Of a stretch of 64,000 nt of DNA, positions 24,977-32,454 are shown piece after piece. Position numbers and translations under genes: made by a program. The DNA is from Streptomyces sp. NBC_01232 (GTDB taxonomy: Bacteria; Actinomycetota; Actinomycetes; Streptomycetales; Streptomycetaceae): positions 6,997,001 to 7,061,000 of the forward strand of contig NZ_CP108518.1 of the NCBI RefSeq assembly GCF_035989885.1, in the 5' to 3' direction. The notes beneath the pieces were generated by a model, which worked only from the letters and a program-made list of their open reading frames with translations, had not been told where the DNA came from and did no database searches. Every line of letters begins with the position of its first letter. Position 1 is the stretch's first letter.

Positions 24977-26706
24977 GCGTGAATACTGCGGTGACGGCCG
25001 TGCTCGGCAGGGCCCGCTCCGTCCTGCCCGCCCGGGCCGACTACGTGGTCATGGCCCGTAGCCCCCGCCGGGATCTCCTGGCCGGGCTCACCGTGGCGAT
25101 CGTCGCCCTTCCCCTCGCCCTCGGATTCGGTGTCTCCTCCGGCCTGGGCGCCGAGGCGGGGCTGGCCACCGCCGTCGTCGCGGGCGCGCTCGCCGCGCTG
25201 TTCGGCGGATCGAACCTCCAGGTTTCCGGCCCGACCGGTGCGATGACCGTGGTCCTGGTGCCGATCGTTGCCCAGTACGGGCCCGGCGGCGTCCTCACCG
25301 TCGGCCTGATGGCCGGGGTGCTGCTGGTCGGTCTCGCCCTTCTGCGGGCCGGTCAGTACATGCGGTACGTGCCGGCGCCGGTGGTGGAGGGCTTCACCCT
25401 GGGGATCGCGTGCGTGATCGGCCTCCAGCAGATACCCAACGCACTCGGGGTCGACAAGCCCGAGGGCGAGAAGGTCCTGCTCGTGGCCTGGCGGGCACTC
25501 GTGGAGTTCGTGGCCTTCCCGAACTGGACGGCGATCGGCCTCTCCGTGGGGGTCGCGGTGGTCATGCTGGCCGGAGCGCGGTGGAAGCCGACGATCCCGT
25601 TCTCCATCGTCGCGGTGATCGCCGCGACCGTGATCGTGCAGGTCTTCCGCCTTGACGAGGCGGCGCCGATCGGGGACCTGCCCTCCGGGCTCCCCGCCCC
25701 GTCCCTGGCCTTCCTCGACGCTTCCGCCTTCGGCTCGCTGCTGGCTCCGGCGGTCGCGGTCGCGGCGCTCGCCGCGCTGGAGTCCCTGCTGTCGGCGACC
25801 GTGGCGGACGGGATGACGGTGGGCCAGCAGCACGATCCGGACAAGGAACTGTTCGGGCAGGGCATCGCCAACCTCGCGGCCCCGCTGTTCGGCGGAGTTC
25901 CCGCCACCGCCGCCATCGCCCGTACCGCGGTCAACGTCCGTACCGGTGCCTCCTCCCGGCTGGCCGCGCTCACCCACGCCGCGGTGCTCGCGGTGATCGT
26001 GTTCGCCGCAGCACCCCTCGTCTCTAAAATCCCCCTCGCCGCCCTGGCCGGCGTGCTGCTGGCCACGGCGATCCGCATGGTGGAGGTCGGCTCGCTGCGC
26101 GCGATGGCGAAGGCAACCCGCTCGGATGCCGTCGTCCTCGTCCTGACCGCCGCCGCCACCCTGATCCTCGACCTCGTATACGCGGTGATCATCGGCCTCG
26201 TCGTCGCCGGAGCCCTCGCCCTGAAGGCGGTGGCGAGCCAGGCCCGGATGGAGCAGGTCGACTTCCGCCCGGACCTGCCCGGCGAGCACAGCGACGAGGA
26301 ACACGCCCTGCTCGCGGAGCACATCGTCGCCTACCGCATCGACGGACCCCTCTTCTTCGCCGGCGCCCACCGCTTCCTCCTCGAACTCTCCGAAGTCGCC
26401 GACGTGAAGGTCGTCATCCTGCGCATGGCGAGGGTGACCACCCTGGACGCCACCGGCGCCCTCGTCCTCAAGGACGCCGTGGAGAAGCTGAACCGGCGCG
26501 GCATCGCCGTGATGACCTCCGGCATCCGGCCCGGCCAGCGCCAAGCCCTGGACGCCGTAGGCGCCCTGGAGCTGCTGCGCCTCAAGGGCCGCGAGTACGC
26601 CACCACCCCGGAGGCGATCGCCGGAGCCCACAAGCACCTGGAGCAGGCGGGCCTGCTGCCCCGTACGCACCACCTACCGCACCGCACCCGGAAGGCCGCT
26701 CGATGA
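24973..26706 (+). CDS. SulP family anion/bicarbonate transporter with STAS domain
   Basis: A 577-residue SulP/SLC26 transporter. The membrane part includes TVAIVALPLALGFGVSSGLG and about 11 spans. The STAS domain (about 455-565) reads VAYRIDGPLFFAGAH and VVILRMARVTTLDATGALVL. Unlike the first SulP gene it lies in an ArsR-controlled operon, and a carbonic anhydrase is encoded about 4 kb away beside the same operator. That pairing suggests bicarbonate rather than sulfate, which is inference. The start GTG overlaps the arsR stop, and the final TGA overlaps the next ATG. Confidence 0.9.
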   Translation: MSVNTAVTAVLGRARSVLPARADYVVMARSPRRDLLAGLTVAIVALPLALGFGVSSGLGAEAGLATAVVAGALAALFGGSNLQVSGPTGAMTVVLVPIVAQYGPGGVLTVGLMAGVLLVGLALLRAGQYMRYVPAPVVEGFTLGIACVIGLQQIPNALGVDKPEGEKVLLVAWRALVEFVAFPNWTAIGLSVGVAVVMLAGARWKPTIPFSIVAVIAATVIVQVFRLDEAAPIGDLPSGLPAPSLAFLDASAFGSLLAPAVAVAALAALESLLSATVADGMTVGQQHDPDKELFGQGIANLAAPLFGGVPATAAIARTAVNVRTGASSRLAALTHAAVLAVIVFAAAPLVSKIPLAALAGVLLATAIRMVEVGSLRAMAKATRSDAVVLVLTAAATLILDLVYAVIIGLVVAGALALKAVASQARMEQVDFRPDLPGEHSDEEHALLAEHIVAYRIDGPLFFAGAHRFLLELSEVADVKVVILRMARVTTLDATGALVLKDAVEKLNRRGIAVMTSGIRPGQRQALDAVGALELLRLKGREYATTPEAIAGAHKHLEQAGLLPRTHHLPHRTRKAAR

Positions 26707-27125
26707 CCGTCCCCGCCGACCGCCGCATGATCGAGGTCTCCGGTACCGAAGCTCTGTGGCTCCTCGAAGGCTCCGCCCAAGGCCGCCTCGTCTACGTCCA
26801 GCGCGAGCTGGCCGTCGTCCGCCCCGCCGCACACGTGATGGAGTACGGACGGCTCGTCGTCCGCGCCCCCGTTCAAGCTGCCACGATTCCCGGACGCGCG
26901 TTGCTGACCTACCAGGTCGATGAGATCCGAACACCGGCCGGCACCGGCTGGACGGTCAGCGCGCACGGCCCGGCGGATGTCATCGCCGACCCGGATGAGG
27001 CCGCCCACTACCGGCGTACCCTGCCTGGCTGGGCGCACGGCCCCCACGACACCCTGCTGCGCCTGCACCCGCAGTCCGTTTCCGGATTCCGCCTGGCCCG
27101 CACCGCGACGGAGGCGGGCCGGTGA
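26703..27125 (+). CDS. PPOX-like flavin/F420-binding protein
   Basis: A 140-residue split-barrel protein of the pyridoxamine-5'-phosphate-oxidase-like superfamily. It shows GSAQGRLVYVQRELAVVRPA, the family's characteristic first beta hairpin, and later DEIRTPAGTGWTVSAHGPA. Streptomyces has many such proteins that bind FMN, F420 or haem. It is coupled by 4-bp overlaps to the SulP gene before and the ATPase gene after it, so it belongs to the same response. Confidence 0.8.
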   Translation: MTVPADRRMIEVSGTEALWLLEGSAQGRLVYVQRELAVVRPAAHVMEYGRLVVRAPVQAATIPGRALLTYQVDEIRTPAGTGWTVSAHGPADVIADPDEAAHYRRTLPGWAHGPHDTLLRLHPQSVSGFRLARTATEAGR

Positions 27126-27547
27126 TCGTCCAGGTCGAGACGATGCCCTACCGGCACGTGCTGGACGTGCCCGCCATGGGCTCGGCCGTCCGCATCGCCC
27201 GCGAGACCACCGAACTGGTCCTCGTGGAATGCGGGGTGGGCCTTCGCCATCCGAGCGTCGGGCCGGCGCTGCTGATCGTGGCCGAGCTGGTCACCAACGC
27301 GGTCCGCCACGCCGCCGTGTCCTCCCCGATGATCACCGTGACCTACGCGCACGGGCCGGGGGCGTTCGCGTTCGCCGTCCACGACCGCCACCCCTACCAG
27401 CCCGCCCTGTTCGGGGCGCTCGGCACCGCCCCGGGCAGCGGCCTGGCCATGGTGGTCGAGATGACCATGGAGCTCGGCGGCACCGCTGTCGTACGGGCGG
27501 ATGCGGACGGTCGCGGCAAGGCCATCTGGATCACCCTTCCCCTGTGA
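27122..27547 (+). CDS. Anti-sigma-factor-type ATP-binding protein (HATPase_c)
   Basis: A 141-residue single-domain GHKL ATPase of the RsbW/SpoIIAB type. The N box is ELVTNAVRHA and the G2-like stretch is GSGLAMVVEM. Such proteins bind a sigma factor or phosphorylate a STAS antagonist. A STAS protein is encoded 16 bp downstream, so the two could form a partner-switch pair. The GTG start overlaps the PPOX stop by 4 bp. A second such ATPase is encoded at 29364 on the other strand. Confidence 0.85.
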   Translation: MIVQVETMPYRHVLDVPAMGSAVRIARETTELVLVECGVGLRHPSVGPALLIVAELVTNAVRHAAVSSPMITVTYAHGPGAFAFAVHDRHPYQPALFGALGTAPGSGLAMVVEMTMELGGTAVVRADADGRGKAIWITLPL

Positions 27548-27563
27548 AGCCGAGGAGCTGACG

Positions 27564-27968
27564 ATGACGATCGAATGGCGCTACACGACCAGTCAGGACC
27601 TGGGGGTCCTGTCCCTGGCCGGGTATCTCGGCGCGGACGCCACCGACCGGTTCACCGGCGCCATCGGCTGGGCGCTCGCCCGGGGTACCGGCCCGGTCAT
27701 CCTCGACCTGACCGGTCTGCTGGGCTGGTCGGCCGGCGGGCAGATCGCGGTCGCGCAGGCCGCCCGCCGCCTCGGCGAGAGCGGGCGCCGACTCGAGCTC
27801 GCCGCGATACCCGCGGACGGATCTCTCGTCCCGGACGCCACCTGCCCGCCCGTCACCGTCCACTGCGACCTCGCCGCCGCCCTGTCCGCCCACGGCGCCC
27901 ACGGCACGGTCAAGCAGTGGACCACCGATGACTGGCCCACCTCCCCCGAGGAACCCGCCCTCACCTGA
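27564..27968 (+). CDS. STAS-domain protein, anti-sigma antagonist type
   Basis: A 134-residue single STAS domain (VLSLAGYLGADATDRF... VILDLTGLLGWSAGGQIAV). The serine in GWSAGG sits where SpoIIAA-type antagonists carry the phosphorylated serine. GAGGAG precedes the ATG. It is the likely partner of the upstream ATPase and could also interact with the SulP STAS domain. Confidence 0.8.
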   Translation: MTIEWRYTTSQDLGVLSLAGYLGADATDRFTGAIGWALARGTGPVILDLTGLLGWSAGGQIAVAQAARRLGESGRRLELAAIPADGSLVPDATCPPVTVHCDLAAALSAHGAHGTVKQWTTDDWPTSPEEPALT

Positions 27969-28012
27969 GACCAGCACGACCATTCACGAGAACGACGAAG
28001 GACACCTGCACC

Positions 28013-28234
28013 ATGAGCGACATCATCTTCAAGGACTCCAACGGCACCGTCCTGGAGGACGGGGACTCGGTCACCCTGACCAAGGACCTGAAGGTCAAGG
28101 GCACCTCCGAGACCCTCAAGCGCGGCACCCTGGTCAAGAACATCCGCCTCACCTCCCGCCCCGGCGAGGTCGAGTGCAACACCAAGAAGGTCAAGGGCCT
28201 GGTCTTGAAGACCGAGTTCCTCAAGAAGGCCTGA
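28013..28234 (+). CDS. PhnA/YjdM C-terminal-domain protein
   Basis: A 73-residue protein matching the PhnA C-terminal domain (KDSNGTVLEDGDSVTLTKDLKVKG). The N-terminal zinc ribbon of full-length YjdM/PhnA (about 110 aa) is absent, as in many actinobacterial copies. The name comes from proximity to phosphonate genes in E. coli, and its real function is unclear. It ends the arsR-SulP operon. Confidence 0.85.
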   Translation: MSDIIFKDSNGTVLEDGDSVTLTKDLKVKGTSETLKRGTLVKNIRLTSRPGEVECNTKKVKGLVLKTEFLKKA

Positions 28235-28295
28235 CCGGCGAAGGACCCGCCCTGGGGGTCCGAACGTCACGAAGGTGCCCCGCCCGGGTCCCGTG

Positions 28296-28315
28296 AGTTG
28301 CAGGGATCTGCAATT
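28296..28315. promoter_or_regulatory. ArsR-type operator, copy 2
   Basis: AGTTGCAGGGATCTGCAATT matches copy 1 at 16 of 20 bases and keeps the dyad TTGCA-N6-TGCAA. It stands 97 bases before the second arsR start, so both ArsR proteins may compete for it. Confidence 0.8.
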
Positions 28316-28411
28316 GTGGAGGTCACAAGGTGTGAAGAGGGGCGAACGGATGCCCCTGCGAAGGAACGGTTCCGGGTGGATGAGATGGGCAGTCAGGACA
28401 GAGGTACGAAG

Positions 28412-28747
28412 GTGAGCACACCGCTGTACCAGCTGAAGGCGGAGTTCTTCAAAACGCTGGGTCACCCGGTCCGCATCCGAGTCCTGGAACTCCTCTCCGT
28501 ACGCGAGCACGCGGTCGCCGAGATGCTGCCCGAGGTAGGGGTGGAGGCCGCGAGCCTCTCCCAGCAGCTGGCCGTCCTGCGCAAGGCCAACCTGGTGGTC
28601 ACCCGCCGGGAGGGCTCGAACGTGTACTACACGCTCACCCACCCCCAGATCGCCGAACTCCTGCGGGTCGCCCGCGGCATCCTCTCCGGCGTCCTGGAGG
28701 GCCAGGCCGAACTTCTGGCCGACCTCAAGGCCAGCCGCCACGCTTGA
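28412..28747 (+). CDS. ArsR-family repressor 2
   Basis: A 111-residue paralogue of the repressor at 24635 (STPLYQLKAEFFKTLGHPVR; ASLSQQLAVLRKANLVVTRR). It also lacks cysteine. Alignment with the paralogue supports the GTG at 28412; an in-frame ATG at 28385 would add nine residues. It stands alone between its own operator and two hairpins, and probably co-regulates the three-operator group. Confidence 0.85.
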   Translation: MSTPLYQLKAEFFKTLGHPVRIRVLELLSVREHAVAEMLPEVGVEAASLSQQLAVLRKANLVVTRREGSNVYYTLTHPQIAELLRVARGILSGVLEGQAELLADLKASRHA

Positions 28748-28760
28748 GCGGTGCCCCACG

Positions 28761-28851
28761 GTGCCGGCCCTGCGGGGCCCGCACCCCACATACTGCGGCC
28801 GTCTTCCGTTAGTGCGGGTTCAACGCGCTTCTGACACCGGAAGACGGCCGC
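28761..28851. terminator. Two hairpins after the second arsR
   Basis: GTGCCGGCCC pairs with GGGCCCGCAC (28761-28784, one mismatch). Then GCGGCCGTCTTCCG (28795-28808) pairs perfectly with its complement at 28838-28851 across a 29-base loop. There is no T-run, but the position between convergent units fits a bidirectional terminator. The following 150 bases hold no gene. Confidence 0.6.
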
Positions 28852-29008
28852 TCCCTCTTGTGTTCTGCACCGACGGCTCGGCCACGGATACCGCTGGCCC
28901 CGAGGGTGGCCCGCATTCAGCTGTGCGGGCTCGACGGACGAACCGAGACGGAACCTTCAACCGCCCTGCCGTCCGTGGATCCCGCCGGGCGCCGCTTCAG
29001 CCCTGGTC

Positions 29009-29167
29009 TCATTTCTGGGCGTGTTGGCCCAGGTAGAACAGCAGCCAGATGAACCCGGCGAACACGTGCGTGCCGAAGATGTAGAAGAAGGCGCGCAGGG
29101 CGACGCCCTTCTCTTTCCATTTCTCCTGGTCCGCCGCCGTGTTCTTCTCGGGCGGGTTATCCGTCAT
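29009..29167 (-). CDS. DUF6126 family small membrane protein
   Basis: A 52-residue peptide (EKWKEKGVALRAFFYIFGTH followed by VFAGFIWLLF) with a charged N-terminal half and one membrane span. It matches the Streptomyces DUF6126 family, whose function is unknown. It overlaps the preceding gene by 4 bp (ATGA) and is the last gene of the minus-strand unit controlled by operator copy 3. Confidence 0.8.
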   Translation of the reverse strand: MTDNPPEKNTAADQEKWKEKGVALRAFFYIFGTHVFAGFIWLLFYLGQHAQK

Positions 29168-29367
29168 GATGCGTCTTCCTTCCCGGTGTCCGGCTCCTGG
29201 AGCAGGTCGGTGCACGGGCGGACGAGAACCTGCATGCCGTGCTCGCCGGCGTACTTGATGACGGCCGCGACTTCCCCGGCCTCGACTGTGCGGACGTCCT
29301 GCTTGGGGCCGGTGCTGAGGTAGGTGATCTCGTACATCGGGACGGCCCGTTGGGTGATGTTGGTCAA
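29164..29367 (-). CDS. Small unknown protein, 67 aa
   Basis: A soluble alpha/beta peptide (MYEITYLSTGPKQDVRTVEA... GMQVLVRPCTDLL). The start may be the ATG at 29367 or an internal ATG at 29337. It overlaps the upstream ATPase stop and the downstream DUF6126 start by 4 bp each, so it is translated with both. No family recognised. Confidence 0.6.
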   Translation of the reverse strand: MTNITQRAVPMYEITYLSTGPKQDVRTVEAGEVAAVIKYAGEHGMQVLVRPCTDLLQEPDTGKEDAS

Positions 29368-29813
29368 GGTGTGCCTTCCGGCAGGATGAAGCGGACGACG
29401 ATCGTCTTGCCGCGCCCTCCGGAGGAGGGCTCGATGCGGACGTCGCCGCCGAACGCACGCGCAAGGTCAGCCACCGCGCGTAGCCCCTGCCCGGAGGTCC
29501 GGCTGGCATCGGCCAGCGTTAACGGGCGCGAGTCCAGGTCCCCGACGGATACCACGAGCAAGTGCTCGGTCATGTGGAGGGTGACCTCCGCATCCGGGGA
29601 GTGCTGGGCGTGCCGGATGGCGTTGGTCACCAGCTCGCTGACCACCAGGAGCACGGCCCCGAAGAGCGTGGAGGAGCTATCCAGGCCAAAGAGGACCAGG
29701 GCGCGTTCGCTGCGCTCGCGCACGGCTCGTACGGAACCCGGCGCCAGCGGCACCGTCCACACGTGCTTGCGCCCCTCGACGGCCTGCTGCCCGCCGGGGT
29801 GCCGGCCCGTCAC
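29364..29813 (-). CDS. Anti-sigma-factor-type ATP-binding protein 2 (HATPase_c)
   Basis: A single-domain GHKL ATPase (149 aa from the GTG at 29813). The N box is SELVTNAIRHAQHS and the G2 box is TSGQGLRAVADLA, with GRGKTIVVRF at the end. The frame is open to 30110, but there it overlaps a better small gene, so I start at 29813, where TGAGG is a usable ribosome site. With the ATPase at 27122 it gives the locus two possible STAS kinases or anti-sigma factors. Confidence 0.8.
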   Translation of the reverse strand: MTGRHPGGQQAVEGRKHVWTVPLAPGSVRAVRERSERALVLFGLDSSSTLFGAVLLVVSELVTNAIRHAQHSPDAEVTLHMTEHLLVVSVGDLDSRPLTLADASRTSGQGLRAVADLARAFGGDVRIEPSSGGRGKTIVVRFILPEGTP

Positions 29814-29847
29814 CGACGCCTCAGACCGGCCGGTGACACTGTCCGGT

Positions 29848-30042
29848 TCACCGGCTGTCCCCAGCGTCGGTGGCGACGCCGTGATCGTGGGCCACGCGCA
29901 ATGCGTCCTCCAGCTCCTCTGCGGCCTGCGCCTCCTCGAAGGCGTCGTCAGCCTCCTGTGCAGCCTGCAGACGAGCCCGCGCCACACGGACCCGTTCCAG
30001 CGCCGCTTCCTTGAACCCGGCCACACCGCGACCCCCGTCCAT
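29848..30042 (-). CDS. Small coiled-coil protein, 64 aa
   Basis: An acidic, helical peptide with a heptad-like pattern (LERVRVARARLQAAQEADDAFEEAQ...). It begins 18 bases downstream of operator copy 3 and is therefore the first gene of the minus-strand unit, ahead of the ATPase. No family recognised. Confidence 0.55.
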   Translation of the reverse strand: MDGGRGVAGFKEAALERVRVARARLQAAQEADDAFEEAQAAEELEDALRVAHDHGVATDAGDSR

Positions 30043-30059
30043 CGTATCGAGAATTCGTA

Positions 30060-30079
30060 AATTGCATAACTCTGCAAGT
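30060..30079. promoter_or_regulatory. ArsR-type operator, copy 3
   Basis: AATTGCATAACTCTGCAAGT matches copy 1 at 15 of 20 bases, keeping AATTGCA and TCTGCAA. It lies immediately upstream of the minus-strand coiled-coil/ATPase/DUF6126 unit and 77 bases from the end of the carbonic anhydrase gene. Confidence 0.75.
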
Positions 30080-30155
30080 CTACCGGGTGTGGGTCCGTCA
30101 GGAGGTTCATGGTGAGTGGTGAGGCCGGCTACCCGATCTCACCTGCCCCGGCTGG

Positions 30156-30899
30156 TCAGGGAACCTTACGTACCCGCTGGCTGGTCAGCTCGTAGCGGGC
30201 GCCGGCCACGGCCAGGCGGCCGTCCGCGACTCGGGCGGCGAGGTCCGGCTCGTCGGCAAGGCGTGCCCGGACCCGGCGCACGTTCTCGGTGGCCGCCGCG
30301 TCGATCCGGGCCTTGCCTTGAAGCCGGTGGTCGATCGCCGGTCGGATCCGGTCCGCCAGATAGCGGATGTGTGCCGGGAGCTCGCCACCGGCCTCGGCGT
30401 GTACGGCCGAGGCGACCGCCCCGCAGCCCTGATGGCCCAGGACGACGATCAGCGGGACGCCGAGCTCCAGCACGCCGTAGGCGATGCTGCCCAGGACCGC
30501 TTCGTCCAGGACTTCGCCCGCCGATCGCACGGTGAGCAGATCACCTAGCCCCTGGTCGAAGACCAGTTCCGGCGGCACACGCGAGTCCACGCACCCCAGG
30601 ACCACCGCGAATGGGTGCTGCCCGTCCACCAGCGCCCGGCGCACATCCCCGGCGCGGTCCGGATGGCTCTCGTGGAACGTTCGCCACCGGCGGTTCCCCG
30701 CCTCCAGCTCACTCCACGCACGCCCCGGCCCCAAGGGTCGCGGCCTGCCGCCGGCTGCCGCCTGGGTCCGCGGGCCTGAGGCGGCTGACGACCCGCACAC
30801 CAGGCCAGCCGCTAGCGCCGCCGCCCCGCTCAACCTCACACGCACCAGTCGGCGACGTGCGACGACCACCTCGGACCCGCAGTCACGATCGACACTCAT
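30156..30899 (-). CDS. Beta-carbonic anhydrase
   Basis: Interconverts CO2 and bicarbonate. The zinc ligands of the beta class are visible: Cys103 and Asp105 in CVDSR, and His156 and Cys159 in GHQGC. The N-terminal 45 residues hold an arginine cluster (ARRRLVRVR) and a hydrophobic stretch, so the enzyme may be exported (possibly by Tat) or membrane-anchored. The 247-residue length is normal for the class plus this extension. Its position next to a SulP operon under a shared operator type suggests that the two handle bicarbonate together. Confidence 0.9.
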   Translation of the reverse strand: MSVDRDCGSEVVVARRRLVRVRLSGAAALAAGLVCGSSAASGPRTQAAAGGRPRPLGPGRAWSELEAGNRRWRTFHESHPDRAGDVRRALVDGQHPFAVVLGCVDSRVPPELVFDQGLGDLLTVRSAGEVLDEAVLGSIAYGVLELGVPLIVVLGHQGCGAVASAVHAEAGGELPAHIRYLADRIRPAIDHRLQGKARIDAAATENVRRVRARLADEPDLAARVADGRLAVAGARYELTSQRVRKVP

Positions 30900-31384
30900 T
30901 TCCGGACAAACTAGACCCCGCTCGCGCCTGGACGCCCGGCTCCAGCCCGGCCTTGAGCAAGATTTGGTCCGCTCCGCTGCAGGGTCTCGGACGGCGATCT
31001 CCCCTTGACCTTGTTACGCCCGAGGGGCGAGCCGGTACGTCGGTGCCTGGTCAGGCGAGGGACCGTGCCGGGGTCTTGATGAGCTGGAAGGCAATGAATC
31101 CGCGCTGTCGGCTCAGTTTCTCGTACGGGACCGGGTGCTGGTGGGGCGTTGAGGCGGCGGATTAGTGTTCGACGAGGCGGTCATAGCGAGGCTGGCTGCG
31201 GAGAACTCGGTCACCCACGCTTTGAGGGGCTGGCGGCAGTAGCGGTGCTCAGATCACTGCCCGACGCCCGCAGATTGGCAGCAGCCCGGCAGGTGAGAAG
31301 GAGCACCGCAATCGGCGCAGGTGCTGCCGGTCACCTGCCCTCGATGGCAGGCCGACCGGATCTGGCGTGCGGGAACCCGTCCTG
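30900..31384. other. Gap between carbonic anhydrase and the lanthipeptide cluster
   Basis: No convincing gene. A minus-strand stretch near 31050-31150 reads PYEKLSRQRGFIAFQLIKT without a start or conserved catalytic residues, and may be the tail of a decayed gene. This gap is the probable boundary between two cargo modules. Confidence 0.3.
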
Positions 31385-32371
31385 TCACGGCTCCTGGTCG
31401 GCGGAAGCCGCGTTCATGATGACGGCTCGGGTGGCGTGGGCGAGGGTGGCCTGTGCGCGTGCGGTGAGCCCGTGACGGTTCCAGTGGAAGATCACGTGGT
31501 GGGCGAGGATGTCGCGGGGGCCGCGTTGCAGGATGCCGCTCTGGGCAGCGTTGCTGATGGCCTGCCCGGCAGTCGTGAACGCGGCGAGCCACGGGGCGGC
31601 GGCTTCCATCGTGCCGCCGGGGCCGGTCAGGGTGCGGGTGTCGAGGGACAGCAGCCTCCGCAGTCCGCCGCCCATGCCGCTCAGGTGGTCGGGGGTGATG
31701 TCCTCGGGCAGGGGCCTCACCCGGGCCACCCGGTCCCACACGTCGCCCTGTTCGTACCAGTCCAGCCCGGCAGATCGGAACAGGGCGGTGCACAGCAGCA
31801 TCGACATCTCGCGCCGTCCCAACCCCTGGGGCTGGTGGGTGCGGGCGAGGAAGTAGCGGCTGTCGGCGTGGAGGAGGCCGTGGGCGGTGGCGATGCCGTC
31901 CGGGCCGCCGAAGGCGAGGACTTCCGGCTCGTAGACGGTCGGCCACCAGCGGATGATCTCTGCGGACTGGACGAGCGCCCCGAGCAGTTGGGAGGTGGCG
32001 AGGTGGAGTTGGGCGGGGTCGGCGCCCCGTGTGGGCAACAGCCGAAGCCGCCAGCATGGCGCCTTGCGGATGTACCACCACGCGGCCAGGAGTCCGCTGT
32101 CCTCCAGCGTTCGCAGGAGGGGGGCGAGGTGGGTTGCGGCGGCGTCTTCGGCGCGGTCGAAGTCGGCGAACTCGATGCGGACCTGGTGCCAGTCGCGGCG
32201 GGCGGCCTGCTCGGCGAGGACGGCTTGCCCGGCTGCCCGGTAGAGGGTGACGGCGTCGCCGAGTTCTTCGGCGTCGATGCCCGCACGGGCGGCGGTGGCG
32301 GCGAGGGACTGCCCGGACAGGACGGCGAGGACGGCGTGTTCAGTGCTCTGGGGGGCGTGCGGGGCGTTCAT
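31385..32371 (-). CDS. Stand-alone SpaB_C / thiopeptide-type bacteriocin biosynthesis protein
   Basis: A 328-residue protein of the lantibiotic-dehydratase C-terminal (SpaB_C) class. The typical features are WHQVRIEFADFDRAEDAAAT, WWYIRKAPCWRLRLLP and the C-terminal LLCTALFRSAGLDWYEQGDV. SpaB_C domains remove glutamate from glutamylated Ser/Thr, or catalyse cycloaddition in thiopeptides. The full-length LanB at 33648 already carries its own such domain, so this is a second copy with a separate task, as in other FxLD loci. The first 80 residues form an extra helical domain. The ATG at 32371 follows GAGAGGAA. Confidence 0.85.
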   Translation of the reverse strand: MNAPHAPQSTEHAVLAVLSGQSLAATAARAGIDAEELGDAVTLYRAAGQAVLAEQAARRDWHQVRIEFADFDRAEDAAATHLAPLLRTLEDSGLLAAWWYIRKAPCWRLRLLPTRGADPAQLHLATSQLLGALVQSAEIIRWWPTVYEPEVLAFGGPDGIATAHGLLHADSRYFLARTHQPQGLGRREMSMLLCTALFRSAGLDWYEQGDVWDRVARVRPLPEDITPDHLSGMGGGLRRLLSLDTRTLTGPGGTMEAAAPWLAAFTTAGQAISNAAQSGILQRGPRDILAHHVIFHWNRHGLTARAQATLAHATRAVIMNAASADQEP

Positions 32372-32395
32372 CAGGGGTGGTTCCTCTCCGCGGAA

Positions 32396-32440
32396 GGTGA
32401 CGGGAAGCACGCGGCCGGCGCGTGTGCTCTGGAGCAGCTG
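32396..32440 (-). repeat. Cluster-specific hairpin repeat, copy a
   Basis: On the minus strand it reads GCCGGCCGCGTGCTTCCCGT followed by CACCT, with AGCAC-GCG pairing to CGCGTGTGCT. It lies 25 bases upstream of the SpaB_C-like gene and matches the consensus GCCGGC-N4-GTGCTCCC-GTCACCT found at the other boundaries of this cluster. Confidence 0.7.
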
Positions 32441-32454
32441 GGCCGGTGCGGGGG

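Noticed and set aside
26331..27068. Minus-strand frame opposite the SulP end and PPOX gene
   Set aside because: Shadow of the coupled plus-strand genes; no domain.
31050..31190. Minus-strand stretch reading PYEKLSRQRGFIAFQLIKT, possibly a transposase tail
   Set aside because: Too short, without start codon, catalytic residues or inverted repeats nearby; I cannot support a mobile element.
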